Part shown: piece by piece, positions 1 through 8,603 of the stretch
Layout of the letters: every line of letters starts with the position of its first letter
Numbering within the stretch: the first letter of the stretch is position 1
Source: Bacteroidales bacterium
Lineage (GTDB): Bacteria; Bacteroidota; Bacteroidia; Bacteroidales; UBA3824
NCBI GenBank assembly: GCA_017417315.1
Contig: JAFPZK010000037.1
Span: forward strand, 25,405-89,404
Direction: 5' to 3'
DNA: 64,000 nt
Notes under the pieces: model-generated
What the model saw: only the letters and a program-made list of their open reading frames with translations
What the model was told of the DNA's origin: nothing
Databases searched by the model: none
Made by a program: the position numbers and the translations under genes

Positions 1-1325
1 TTTCTGTATTCGGCACTCGGATAAAAAACCGCCAAAAACCTTTTTACGATTCTGTCATAAACGCCTTTTGCCGTCTCGGACATCGTTTCCAAATTCTGAA
101 ATCCCTGACCCGTCGGTATAATTGCGTAGTGATCAGTGATTTGCTTATCATCGGTGTAACGGGTTTTGTCGATTTTGGCGTAAATGCCATGCTGTTTTAT
201 ATCTTTCAAAAAGTCCAAATATTCGTTTCTTGTCGCCAAGCCGTGAAGATTTTTCGTGATTTCTTTCGCGACCGCCGTTGAAAGCACCCTTGCATCAGTA
301 CGCGGATAAGTTACGAGTTTGTTTTCGTAAAGAGTCTGAACGATTTGCAAAGTCTCGTCCGGCGAAATTTTAAAAAGTTTTGAACATTCGTTTTGAAGTT
401 CAGCCAAGTTGAACAAAAGCGGCGGGTTTTTCTTTTCCTTTTTCTTTTCGATTGTTTCGATAACCGCCTGAGAATAAGCCTGTTGAAGTTTGTTAATTAA
501 TTCTTCGGCATCTTCTTTTTTGTTGAAACCGTTTTCTTTATAAAGTTTCGGCGAATTAAAATACTCCGAGCCTTCAACGGCACGCCATTCGCCTTGAATT
601 TTGCAGTTCCCCGCCTCAAAATTTCCCAAAACTCTATAAAAAGCAGTCTTTTTAAACTTTCTGATTTCCCTTTCTCTTCTTACGACCATTCCGAGAACGC
701 AAGTCATCACCCTGCCGACCGAAACGGCAACGTTTTTGTCGAGTTTAAGGTGAGATTTCAGCATATTTCCGTATTTAATGGTCAAAATTCTTGAAAAATT
801 TATTCCCATCAAATAATCTTCTTTTGCGCGGAGATATGCGGAGGCTGAAAGATTGTCGTAAGCGTTAAGAGGTTTTGCTTCACGGATTCCGCGACGGATT
901 TCTTCTTCGGTCTGAGAGTCAATCCAAACGCGCTTTCTTTCCTTAGTTTCAGGGACTTTTGCCATCATATCGACGAGGCGGTAAATGTATTCTCCTTCTC
1001 GTCCCGAGTCGGTGCAGACATAAATGCAGTCCACGTCCTCGCGGTTAAGAAGCGAGGAGACAATATCGAACTGAGCCTTTACGTTAGGGATAATTTCGTA
1101 GAGAAATTCTTTGGGCAAAAAAGGCAGAGTATCTTCACGCCAACGTTTAAGGTTAGGGTCGTAAATTTCTGGGTATGACATAGTTACAAGATGTCCTACG
1201 CACCAAGTTACAACCGTTTTTGCGCCTTCGAGATAGCCGTTTCTTCTCTCGTGAGTCTCCTTCAAAGCCTTTGCAAACTCTTGGGCTACCGACGGTTTTT
1301 CCGCTATGAAAAGTTTTTTTGCCAC
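1..1325 (-). CDS. topB: DNA topoisomerase III (C-terminal part outside window)
   Basis: Type IA topoisomerase that passes single strands through a transient nick to resolve replication and recombination intermediates. About 441 residues are visible; the gene runs off the left edge. The Toprim domain opens with KKLFIAEKPSVAQ and carries TDSGREGE, the form typical of TopB rather than TopA. The active-site tyrosine sits in VTYPRTDA at about residue 340. I chose a GTG start at 1325 because translation from there gives the canonical KLFIAEKPS N-terminus and a GGAGG ribosome-binding site lies a few bases upstream (1333-1338 on the plus strand), unusually strong for this phylum. Identification is from family knowledge; the missing C-terminus usually holds zinc fingers or a basic tail. 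Confidence 0.93.
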   Translation of the reverse strand, partial: MAKKLFIAEKPSVAQEFAKALKETHERRNGYLEGAKTVVTWCVGHLVTMSYPEIYDPNLKRWREDTLPFLPKEFLYEIIPNVKAQFDIVSSLLNREDVDCIYVCTDSGREGEYIYRLVDMMAKVPETKERKRVWIDSQTEEEIRRGIREAKPLNAYDNLSASAYLRAKEDYLMGINFSRILTIKYGNMLKSHLKLDKNVAVSVGRVMTCVLGMVVRREREIRKFKKTAFYRVLGNFEAGNCKIQGEWRAVEGSEYFNSPKLYKENGFNKKEDAEELINKLQQAYSQAVIETIEKKKEKKNPPLLFNLAELQNECSKLFKISPDETLQIVQTLYENKLVTYPRTDARVLSTAVAKEITKNLHGLATRNEYLDFLKDIKQHGIYAKIDKTRYTDDKQITDHYAIIPTGQGFQNLETMSETAKGVYDRIVKRFLAVFYPSAEYR

Positions 1326-1354
1326 TGTTTTTCCTCCCGTATAATTTCAGACGG

Positions 1355-1386
1355 CAAAGGTAAAAAAAAAAATTCACAATCCCAAC
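1355..1386 (-). promoter_or_regulatory. Probable promoter of topB
   Basis: On the minus strand there is an exact TAnnTTTG -7 box (TACCTTTG, 1355-1362). Twenty bases upstream is GTTG, a three-of-four match to the -33 TTTG. It lies 30 bases upstream of the GTG start. The -33 match is imperfect, so confidence is moderate. Confidence 0.45.
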
Positions 1387-2095
1387 GCCCACTTCCAATA
1401 CGGAATTACAAAAATTTCCAAACCGTCAACCGTAATTTTATCTTCATTGGCATAAGTGATGATGACACAACGGCGTACATTAATAAACTTAGCAAAACTA
1501 ACAAATGCTTTGGTTTCGCGCTCGAAAGTTTCCGTTGATTTGCTAATATCATAACTTACTTGAATTGCCAACCCCTCGTCAGGAACATAAAAATCAATTT
1601 CTACATTATGATTGTAGAAAAAGACATTTTGGTCAATGCCGTAACGACGGAAAAGTTCTATTGCTACCAAATTTTCCAAAAGCAAAGTATCATTATTGAA
1701 AGTCAAAAGATTTAGAATTCCGTTGTCAACAAAATAATATTTCGGATTTGTTTCCCGCCCGACGAGTGTATCGGCGATGTTTTTTATCGGAAACAACAAA
1801 AACGCATCAACAGAATAATCAATATATTTCTTTAACCATCAAACGACCGCCAAGTGTTGTTGCAATTTCAGACGAAAGCATTTTAGCATTACTTCCCGTA
1901 ACAAAAAGTTGATATTTTTCATCTGCAAGACGGCGGACAAATTTTTCCCAATGCGCTACTATCTGTATTTCGTCAAGAAAGAGCATAGGTTTTTTGTCCG
2001 ACATCGTATAATGAGTTTCTCGGAGATACTTTTATCGTGTCTATTTCCTCACGATTGCCCGTAAGTACCTCTTTTATAATATTTTTCTGTACCAT
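1374..2095 (-). pseudogene. Broken AAA_14 / DUF4143 ATPase
   Basis: Remnant of the AAA_14-DUF4143 family of roughly 400-residue ATPases that are common in Bacteroidota. Three pieces lie in different frames. The N-terminus (MVQKNIIKEVLTGNREE) starts at ATG 2095. A Walker B segment (KPMLFLDEIQ) follows at about 2004-1819. The C-terminal DUF4143 part, with YYFVDNGILNLL and VEIDFYVP, occupies 1799-1374. The Walker A region between the first two pieces is missing, and a stretch after GGRLMVKEIY is lost where the frame changes near 1810. With no Walker A and at least two junctions it cannot make a working ATPase. It is convergent with nothing and may share the terminator region of topB. Confidence 0.85.
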
Positions 2096-2126
2096 ATCGC
2101 TATCAAATTTTTTGCAAATATAATAA

Positions 2127-2216
2127 TTTTATTCTATTGAGAGAACAAAATTACATATTTTTTATTCTATCGACAGAATAAAATCACATACTTTTTATTC
2201 TGTCAGGAGAACAAAA
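2127..2216. repeat. Three tandem 33-bp repeats, each containing an inverted repeat
   Basis: The core ATTCTATTGAGAGAACAAAA recurs at 2131, 2164 and 2197, exactly 33 bases apart, with variants ATTCTATCGACAGAATAAAA and ATTCTGTCAGGAGAACAAAA. The middle copy is a clean inverted repeat, TTATTCT then AGAATAA. The array lies just upstream of the broken ATPase gene start and between it and the divergent thioesterase promoter. The 33-bp phasing, about three helical turns, suggests same-face protein binding. Repeat structure is seen; an operator role is inferred. Confidence 0.8.
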
Positions 2217-2247
2217 TTGTCCATAACAAACACTAAAAAAAATTATT

Positions 2248-2277
2248 TTTGGGAAATAAAAAAAATTTTTATCTTTG
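2248..2277 (+). promoter_or_regulatory. Promoter of the thioesterase-clpS-clpA operon
   Basis: TTTG (2248-2251) and TATCTTTG (2270-2277) are separated by 18 bases, matching the Bacteroidota sigma-70 pattern. The predicted transcript starts about 13 bases before the ATG at 2297. Confidence 0.7.
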
Positions 2278-2296
2278 CCTTTTAAAAAAATAGAAA

Positions 2297-2704
2297 ATGT
2301 TTTTCGGACAGACACAAATTAGAGTAAGATACGGTGAAACCGACAAAATGGGATATTGTTATTACGGAAACTATCCCTTATATTACGAACAGGCAAGAAG
2401 CGATGTTTTCAGAGATTGCGGCTGCTCTTACGCCGAACTCGAAAAAAAAGGCTTTATGATGCCTGTTATTTCTATGAACATAAATTACAAAAAACCAGCA
2501 TTTTACGATGATTTAATCACAGTAAAGGTTTATGTAAGGGAACGCCCGTCCGTTAAAATGAAATTCGAGTACGAATGTTATAATGAAAAGGGCGAACTTT
2601 TAAATTCCGGCGAAACGGTTTTATGTTTCGTTAACAAAAAAACGGGCAGACCGTGTATGCCGCCTGATTTTTTTCAGGAAATAATTGACAAGCATTTTAA
2701 TTAA
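2297..2704 (+). CDS. Acyl-CoA thioesterase, YbgC/4-hydroxybenzoyl-CoA type hotdog fold
   Basis: A 135-residue single hotdog-fold protein predicted to hydrolyse acyl-CoA thioesters in the cytoplasm. RVRYGETDKMGYCYYGNY near the N-terminus is the family signature; Asp16 in ETDKMG is the expected catalytic residue. The usual histidine position of the YbgC motif is tyrosine here. The rest, including KMKFEYECYNEKGELLNSG, follows the family strand pattern, and the length is normal. It lies 6 bases upstream of clpS and probably shares its promoter. The substrate cannot be read from sequence. Confidence 0.85.
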   Translation: MFFGQTQIRVRYGETDKMGYCYYGNYPLYYEQARSDVFRDCGCSYAELEKKGFMMPVISMNINYKKPAFYDDLITVKVYVRERPSVKMKFEYECYNEKGELLNSGETVLCFVNKKTGRPCMPPDFFQEIIDKHFN

Positions 2705-2710
2705 AAAACT

Positions 2711-3013
2711 ATGGCAAAAGAGCAGACAAAAGTCAGAAACAGAACAAGGGTAAAAACCAATGAACCCAAAAAATACGCCGTCATAATGCACAACGATGAC
2801 GTTACGACGATGGATTTTGTGGTTTATGTCCTCAAAGACATATTTTTCAAAACTCCTGACGATGCCCAAAACCTTATGATGGAAGTTCATACGAAGGGCA
2901 GCGCAAAAGTCGGGGTTTATACATACGATATTGCCGTCAGCAAAGCCTTGAAAACCATGCGGATAGCCGCCGGTAATAATTTCCCGCTAAAATTAACGTG
3001 GCAGGAAGAATAG
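2711..3013 (+). CDS. clpS: ATP-dependent Clp protease adaptor ClpS
   Basis: A 100-residue adaptor that binds the ClpA N-domain and delivers N-degron substrates. KKYAVIMHNDDVTTMDFVV is the family signature: NDDxT is followed by the M/V positions lining the N-degron pocket. VHTKGSAKVGVYTYDIA matches the second conserved block. The N-terminal 20 residues are basic and likely flexible. clpA follows 52 bases downstream, so adaptor and unfoldase are almost certainly made together. Confidence 0.95.
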   Translation: MAKEQTKVRNRTRVKTNEPKKYAVIMHNDDVTTMDFVVYVLKDIFFKTPDDAQNLMMEVHTKGSAKVGVYTYDIAVSKALKTMRIAAGNNFPLKLTWQEE

Positions 3014-3065
3014 TTTTTTTTTAAAGAAGTTAACTATTTTAATTTCAGAAGATTTAATTAAAAAG

Positions 3066-5426
3066 ATGTTAAGACAGTCAGCATTTTTACAAACGGTAGA
3101 AAGAAACTGCGTAATAGCCGCCAAAAACCGCAGATTCGAGTTTATAACACCCGAACTCTTTGTCTATTACGGAGTTTTGGGACTCGAACAGTTTGAAAAA
3201 ACCTTGGACGAAAGCGGCATTAACGCCGATAAATTCGCCGACGACTTGGAAAAATATATAGATTCCATGGAAACCGTTCCCGAAAACGTCGAATATGAAA
3301 TCGAAGTTTCGGTCAACCTTTTTCACGCAATAAATTTTGCAGACCAACTCGCCGAAAAAACCGGCAAAAAAGAGTGCGACGTACCTCACGTTTTAATCGG
3401 AATCGCAAATACTCAGGACTGCGAGGCAAACCGCCTTTTGAACAAACATTCAAAGAAAAGCGTTATTGAGTTTATGTCGGCGGTAATAAATAATTTTACC
3501 GAGGATAACGTCGTGATTTCCAGCGTTAAACCCCTCGGCAAAAATGTCGGCAAAACAGAAGTAAAACCGCCTTTCGGAGTAGGTTTTGATTTCGGTTTCG
3601 ACGATGACGACGAAGACTCTCAACCGCCGTTAGACTTTACCGAAAACAATTTTATGCCGATGGTTCAGTCGTATACAAAACTTTTGAACGGCGAGACCAA
3701 AAACTTTAATCCGCTTGTGGGCAGAGAAGACGAAATGGAGAGGACGATTCAGGTTTTGTTGAAAAAACAACGCCACAACGTACTTTACATCGGTGAACCC
3801 GGAGTCGGCAAAACGGCTATGGTTCACGGTCTTACAAAAAAAATCACCGATAAGGCGGAAGCACTTCCGAAGGATTTGAACTCGGCAAAAATCTATCAAC
3901 TCGAACTCTCCGACATTCTTGCCGGCTCACAGTTCAGAGGCGATTTTGAAAAGCGCATAAAAGGCATTATGGACGAAATTGCCGCCGCAAAAGATTCCCG
4001 TTCAATAGTTTACATCAACGACATTCACAACCTTGTCGGAATGGGAACTGACGGCAGCAACGATGCCGCGTCAATGATGTTAAAATATATGGACAAAGAC
4101 AATATCCGTTTTATCGGTGCGACGACTTTCAAAGAGTTTAAACGCTCTTTTGAGAAAAACAGAGCCTTATTAAGACGCTTTCAAATCATTGAAATCTCCG
4201 AGCCTTCGGTGGAAGAAACGGTAAAAATTATTCAAACGTTAAAACCCGTTTACGAAAAATTCCACAAGGTGAAGTTCAAGAAAGACACCATAAAACATGC
4301 CGTTGAATTGTCCGTTAAGTACATCAACGACAGAAATTTACCCGAAAAAGCGATTGACCTTTTGGACGAGGCGGGTTCGTATAGGGAAATTCACCCCGTT
4401 TTGGACGAAAATTCTCACCCGAAAAAGGTTCAATCCGTTGATTGTGAACTCATTTCACAAATGCTGACGAAGGTAAAAAAACTCAACAACATTCCAGACA
4501 GCAATGACAATAGTGAGGCTAAAATGTTGGAAAACCTTTCCAAAAACATCAAAAGCCTCATTTACGGTCAGGATACGGCTGTAAATCAAATCGTTGAAGC
4601 GGTTTTGATGTCAAAAGCGGGTTTGTCGGATTCGCAAAAACCTATTGCTTCGTTTCTTTTTATCGGTCAGACGGGTGTCGGCAAAACGGAAATTGCAAAA
4701 GTTTTAGCCAAAGAGTTGAATATGGATTTAGTCCGTTTCGACATGAGCGAATACACTGAAAAACATACGGTTGCAAAACTTATCGGTTCTCCGGCGGGTT
4801 ATGTCGGCTATGAAGACGGCGGACTTTTGACCGATGCAATCCGTAAAACGCCGAATTGTGTTCTACTTTTTGACGAAATCGAAAAAGCACATTCTGACAT
4901 TTATAATATAATGCTTCAAATCATGGACTACGCAAGTTTGACGGATAACAGAGGTCAAAAATCGGATTTTAAGCACGTTATAATTATTATGACAAGTAAT
5001 GTCGGTGCGGAATATGCTTCGCAACAAACGGTCGGTTTTACGGGCGGAAAAGTCGGCGATGCAATGCTTTCGGCGGCTAAAAAGACGTTTAAACCGGAAT
5101 TTATTAACCGTCTCTCGTCAATAGTTGTTTTCAACGATATGAACGAAGAAATGGCGAAAAAGATTCTTAATAAGAAGTTAAGCGAACTTTTTGAAAGGCT
5201 CAAAGATAAGAATATCACGTTATCGCTCAGCGATTTGGCTATGAAAGAACTTCTGAAAAAAGGTTTTTCGCCCAAATACGGAGCGAGGGAAATCGACAGG
5301 GTTTTGAACTCGATGTTAAATCCTTTGCTGATGAAAGAAATTCTTTTCGGCAAACTAAAAAAAGGCGGACACGCCGAGGTCGATTTCAAAAACGAAGAAT
5401 TAGTGCTGATTCCAAGAGGAAAATAA
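3066..5426 (+). CDS. clpA: Clp protease ATP-binding subunit ClpA
   Basis: A two-ring AAA+ unfoldase feeding ClpP. The 786 residues comprise a Clp N-domain (about 1-145), an acidic linker (DDDDEDSQ, about 179-186), ring D1 with Walker A GEPGVGKT (243-250), and ring D2 with Walker A GQTGVGKT (534-541) and Walker B LLFDEIEKAH. A VGF tripeptide in SQQTVGFTGG (about residue 656) fits the ClpP-docking loop. The D1 Walker B reads VYINDIH (315-321), where the family consensus is hxIDEIH, so both acidic positions differ; D2 is intact. ClpS directly upstream supports ClpA over ClpB or ClpC. The protein is slightly longer than E. coli ClpA. Confidence 0.94.
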   Translation: MLRQSAFLQTVERNCVIAAKNRRFEFITPELFVYYGVLGLEQFEKTLDESGINADKFADDLEKYIDSMETVPENVEYEIEVSVNLFHAINFADQLAEKTGKKECDVPHVLIGIANTQDCEANRLLNKHSKKSVIEFMSAVINNFTEDNVVISSVKPLGKNVGKTEVKPPFGVGFDFGFDDDDEDSQPPLDFTENNFMPMVQSYTKLLNGETKNFNPLVGREDEMERTIQVLLKKQRHNVLYIGEPGVGKTAMVHGLTKKITDKAEALPKDLNSAKIYQLELSDILAGSQFRGDFEKRIKGIMDEIAAAKDSRSIVYINDIHNLVGMGTDGSNDAASMMLKYMDKDNIRFIGATTFKEFKRSFEKNRALLRRFQIIEISEPSVEETVKIIQTLKPVYEKFHKVKFKKDTIKHAVELSVKYINDRNLPEKAIDLLDEAGSYREIHPVLDENSHPKKVQSVDCELISQMLTKVKKLNNIPDSNDNSEAKMLENLSKNIKSLIYGQDTAVNQIVEAVLMSKAGLSDSQKPIASFLFIGQTGVGKTEIAKVLAKELNMDLVRFDMSEYTEKHTVAKLIGSPAGYVGYEDGGLLTDAIRKTPNCVLLFDEIEKAHSDIYNIMLQIMDYASLTDNRGQKSDFKHVIIIMTSNVGAEYASQQTVGFTGGKVGDAMLSAAKKTFKPEFINRLSSIVVFNDMNEEMAKKILNKKLSELFERLKDKNITLSLSDLAMKELLKKGFSPKYGAREIDRVLNSMLNPLLMKEILFGKLKKGGHAEVDFKNEELVLIPRGK

Positions 5427-5463
5427 AAACGCCTTATTAAGTACATCAAAAAAACAAAAAAAT

Positions 5464-5868
5464 ATGAATCAAACTGAACCAGAAATATATACTGCAACGA
5501 AATATGCAGAACGCAAAAGCAAACCTTACCGTGGCAATGTCGGCAGGCTGTACGAAAGCCTGCTTGCAATGTCTCAGTTGAAACAAGGTTGGGACGGTTA
5601 CAATGCGTTGCCTGTCAACAGACAAGTTATCGACAACATGCACGGCGTATTGGATAATTGTGAGAGCGCACTGTTGCAAGGTTGGCAGATTTTCCCCGAA
5701 ATTAACGGCACAATTCTTCTGCAAAACAGCCTCAAACGAGCCGGTATTAATCTTGGGGACAAGACTTTTTCGTATTTTATAATCCGCGGCAACAATGTGG
5801 ACGGCGACGACAATAAGTTGTTTTCTGTTTCACTTGTCTTAACTGTTTTGAAAAAATTAAATGGCTGA
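5464..5868 (+). CDS. Conserved-looking hypothetical protein, first of an overlapping pair
   Basis: I do not recognise this 134-residue protein. It is soluble and has no signal peptide. The segment LAMSQLKQGWDGYNALPVN (about 35-53) looks like a conserved motif (GWDGYxALP), and the middle is predicted to mix helix and strand. It begins 37 bases after clpA on the same strand. Its stop codon overlaps the start of the next gene in ATGGCTGA, which implies translational coupling, so the two products probably act together. Nothing shows whether it is a toxin-antitoxin or defence pair. Confidence 0.6.
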   Translation: MNQTEPEIYTATKYAERKSKPYRGNVGRLYESLLAMSQLKQGWDGYNALPVNRQVIDNMHGVLDNCESALLQGWQIFPEINGTILLQNSLKRAGINLGDKTFSYFIIRGNNVDGDDNKLFSVSLVLTVLKKLNG

Positions 5869-6340
5869 TATTCAGGTTTTACCATTGGTTGATGACAATG
5901 AAATTGTCGCACGGGTTATCTTTCCGCCGCAAATGATTCAAGGCGGACATATAACACCGGCGGCATTTGTACTCCGCCCGTCAATTAATGAAGAATATTT
6001 GTCGGTACTCCGGGTTTCAACACCAAGTTTCAACAAAGACATTAAAAGTATCATCTACGGACGCAAAAGATCTTTCTATGGCTATGCCATCATGAGAGTT
6101 GACGAAATAAATTCGTTGAACCTTTCGGAAAGTGATTTTACTGTGTGCTGTAATACAAGAATAGTTGACAATCAAAAGTATCAATCACATGCCGGAATTT
6201 TTATTTTGATAAACGGAGAACCAGTCTCAGGTGCAATGTCTTTTGAAAATTTACCTTGCGGTGCTACACAAAACCATCTTTTACTTGCCATACGTTTTTG
6301 TCTGACAGAAATCGCAGACAGAGGACTTATTGCGTTTTAA
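5861..6340 (+). CDS. Hypothetical protein, second of an overlapping pair
   Basis: A 159-residue soluble protein of unknown function, overlapping the preceding gene by 8 bases. Visible segments are FVLRPSINEEYLSVLRVST, YGYAIMRVDEINSLNL and, later, NQKYQSHAGIFI with a central histidine. That order (arginine-proline block, hydrophobic strand, then a His in SHAGI) is reminiscent of small conserved hypotheticals I cannot name. The stop codon abuts the left copy of the 19-bp repeat at 6341, so this is the last gene before the signalling island. Confidence 0.6.
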   Translation: MADIQVLPLVDDNEIVARVIFPPQMIQGGHITPAAFVLRPSINEEYLSVLRVSTPSFNKDIKSIIYGRKRSFYGYAIMRVDEINSLNLSESDFTVCCNTRIVDNQKYQSHAGIFILINGEPVSGAMSFENLPCGATQNHLLLAIRFCLTEIADRGLIAF

Positions 6341-6359
6341 ACACTTTTTCGGGGGAATA
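6341..6359. repeat. Left copy of the 19-bp direct repeat flanking the signalling island
   Basis: ACACTTTTTCGGGGGAATA is identical to 13612-13630 in the same orientation. It begins at the base after the preceding stop codon and ends 6 bases before the last gene of the seven-gene operon. Confidence 0.8.
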
Positions 6360-6365
6360 CGTCAT

Positions 6366-7604
6366 TCAATAAACCGGAATGTATAGCGGATGTTTTTGGT
6401 TGTATTTAAAAAGAAACGAATCCATAGATTTCCGCTTTTCTCTTTCTGTCAGATTCTTGAATTCAGAGTAAAGTTCTAAATCTCTTTTTTCTAAAAAATC
6501 TTCAAGATTTTTAAAATCGTAGAGGAACGATTTGCCTGTGTGGTAGTCCAAAAGGTAAGAGTCTTGTACTTCTTCGCTGACCCATTCAGAGGTTGTGTTA
6601 ATTCCGTCGTTGCTAATTTCGTAACTCGATGTTATTCTAACCTCGATATATTTGCATAAACTGCCAATTTCGATGCGTTCTCCATTTCTGTATGCGACTC
6701 CGTCTCTGCAATATCCCCAGCGCGTGTCCGCGACTTCTATTTCCTCGCCTGAATCATCAATAATTCTCATCAGTCCTTTTTTAGGCATAATGACCCTGTC
6801 ATACGGAATCGGCAGATTTCTGAGAAAATCCTGTTTAGTCCAATAAATGCCCTCGTTAAATTTGAAATCCGGATAATATTCCACTGTGTCAACCGCACTG
6901 ACATTTACATTTACGTTGAGGGTGTCAACGATATGATACAGTTTCTTTCTTATCTCATACTCGTTCATACACAGCAATGTGTCCCAGTTCTTCATTATGT
7001 CATCCGCTTTGTAAACGGGAAAGTATACCGGATGTTTTGCGTTGTATCTTATAACAAAATTTTCTATTGAGTCTGGACGCTGATTTTTAGGAATTTTCAC
7101 AAATTCGTCATAAAGGGATGAATCATTTTTGTTTAAAAACTCGCCGAATTCTTTTTCTGGAAAGTGTTCTCCGTCTGTAAAATGCAAAATCCCGAATTTA
7201 GGAATAATTATGAGATTAGTAACGCAGTCCAAATGCAAATGACCTTTTTTTCCTAAATTAATGATTAATTTGCCGTTGATTGCATACGCTGCACAGTATT
7301 TCATTCCCGTCCGAAATACAACATCGTTTTCGTCATAATACAGCAACCACTTTTCGCGCAAAACTTTTTCAAGAAACGCAGTATCGTTTGTTTTATAATC
7401 GCATATAATTCTGTTTGACGGCAACGGAAGATTTCTGTAAACATCATTTCTTTCCAAATAAATTCCGTCGTTAAACTTGAAATTCTTGTCGTATTGAACA
7501 GTATCAATTGCAAAAATTCCTGAATTAAATACCGGTTTGGGTTTTCTTTGTCCGAAAGCCGAAACAGCACAAAACAAAAACAATATTGTCAAAAAGTTTT
7601 TCAT
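6366..7604 (-). CDS. Secreted protein with an internal duplication, last gene of the signalling operon
   Basis: A 412-residue protein with a signal peptide (MKNFLTILFLFCAVSAFGQ). It holds two copies of a domain of about 190 residues. Each copy opens with a matching block, FKFNDGIYLERNDVYRNLP and FKFNEGIYWTKQDFLRNLP, and each closes with a similar helix ending in YNAKHPVYFPVY or YNQKHPLYIPVY. I do not recognise the family. The start codon overlaps the stop of the PP2C gene (ATGA, 7601-7604), so it is translationally coupled to the phosphatase. Since the caspase-like protein of the same operon is also exported, the two may meet in the periplasm; that is inference. Confidence 0.7.
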   Translation of the reverse strand: MKNFLTILFLFCAVSAFGQRKPKPVFNSGIFAIDTVQYDKNFKFNDGIYLERNDVYRNLPLPSNRIICDYKTNDTAFLEKVLREKWLLYYDENDVVFRTGMKYCAAYAINGKLIINLGKKGHLHLDCVTNLIIIPKFGILHFTDGEHFPEKEFGEFLNKNDSSLYDEFVKIPKNQRPDSIENFVIRYNAKHPVYFPVYKADDIMKNWDTLLCMNEYEIRKKLYHIVDTLNVNVNVSAVDTVEYYPDFKFNEGIYWTKQDFLRNLPIPYDRVIMPKKGLMRIIDDSGEEIEVADTRWGYCRDGVAYRNGERIEIGSLCKYIEVRITSSYEISNDGINTTSEWVSEEVQDSYLLDYHTGKSFLYDFKNLEDFLEKRDLELYSEFKNLTEREKRKSMDSFLFKYNQKHPLYIPVY

Positions 7605-8539
7605 AACTCATTTCTTTTAATGAGCGAAGATACAAAATCTTTTACCGACGACAAAAAATTTTCAGCTTTTTTTTCAGACGGACGATTTTCTGCTACCGAT
7701 TTTTCGGGTTCGGGTTCAATAGTCTGAGTTTCGAGGATTTCATCGTCGCTGTCTTCGTTCTCATAAAGCGAAAGTTTTATTTTGGGAAATTCCAAATCTT
7801 TGATTTTTAAGAGGATACAAGTGTAGTTATCACGTGTTTTGCCTTTGCATTGTTCTTCAAGTTTTTTGATTTTTTCGTCTTCTGAAATATTTTCCGCCAA
7901 AACTTGACAAAGAATTTCGTCGGTGATATTTTCCAAAATTCCGTCGCTGCAAAGAAAAAAATAATCACCCATACGGACGTTTTCGGAATAAAAATCCGGC
8001 ATATCCCTGTCCGAATGTGGCTGCATACATTTTGTAACGATGTTGCGCTTGGGATGAGTACGGGCTTCTTCAGGCGTGATTTGTCCCGTCGCAACAAGTG
8101 CGTTTACGTATGAATGGTCAAAAGTTTTGATTTTTATCGGATTGCCTTTGTCGGAAGGACGGATTTGATAAACGCGGCTGTCGCCGATATATGCAGTCAT
8201 AACTCCGTTATTGCCAAAATAGACGAGGGTCAGAGTCGTTCCCATTTTTTTGATTTCGTTTTCTTCTTCATCTTTCGCGTCAAGAGCCTGATATGCAAAC
8301 TCTACGGCACGGTTGATGTAATCTTCCGAAACTTCAAAGTTTTCAGTCTTGTTTGTGTGAAAAAAATCCGATAAAGCCCCACAAACTGTTTTTGAGGCAA
8401 CCTCACCGTCAGCATGTCCGCCCATGCCGTCGCAAAGTATGAAAAAACGGTTTTCAGGGTCAAGATAAAAATTGTCCTCCTGATTCTCTTTGCGTCCTAT
8501 GCCTTGAAATGTCAAAGGCTTATAAAGTTCGATGTTCAT
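7601..8539 (-). CDS. PP2C-family Ser/Thr protein phosphatase
   Basis: A metal-dependent phosphatase expected to reverse phosphorylation by the kinase encoded two genes upstream. The start is MNIELYKPLTFQG at 8539, not the longer in-frame extension, because PP2C folds begin here. Motifs are KENQED (17-22), DGMGGH with metal-binding Asp37, a YIGDSRVY strand, and CSDGILENITDE near the C-terminal metal site. The catalytic domain spans about 1-245. The remaining 65 residues are acidic and low in complexity, ending in a basic patch. There is no signal peptide or membrane segment. All metal-binding aspartates I looked for are present, so it should be active. Confidence 0.92.
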   Translation of the reverse strand: MNIELYKPLTFQGIGRKENQEDNFYLDPENRFFILCDGMGGHADGEVASKTVCGALSDFFHTNKTENFEVSEDYINRAVEFAYQALDAKDEEENEIKKMGTTLTLVYFGNNGVMTAYIGDSRVYQIRPSDKGNPIKIKTFDHSYVNALVATGQITPEEARTHPKRNIVTKCMQPHSDRDMPDFYSENVRMGDYFFLCSDGILENITDEILCQVLAENISEDEKIKKLEEQCKGKTRDNYTCILLKIKDLEFPKIKLSLYENEDSDDEILETQTIEPEPEKSVAENRPSEKKAENFLSSVKDFVSSLIKRNEL

Positions 8540-8603
8540 AATTGCTCTTTTTTTAAGAAAAACTTGCACCGTAACGGTTTTATTGCGGTGCAAGAGTGAA
8601 AAT

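Noticed and set aside
2127..2216. 33-bp repeats as a CRISPR array
   Set aside because: The repeats abut with no unique spacers between them, there are only three copies, and no cas gene is present. An operator-like array fits better.
4955..5569. 204-residue minus-strand open frame across the end of clpA
   Set aside because: It lies opposite conserved ClpA sequence and reads as compositional shadow with no recognisable family.
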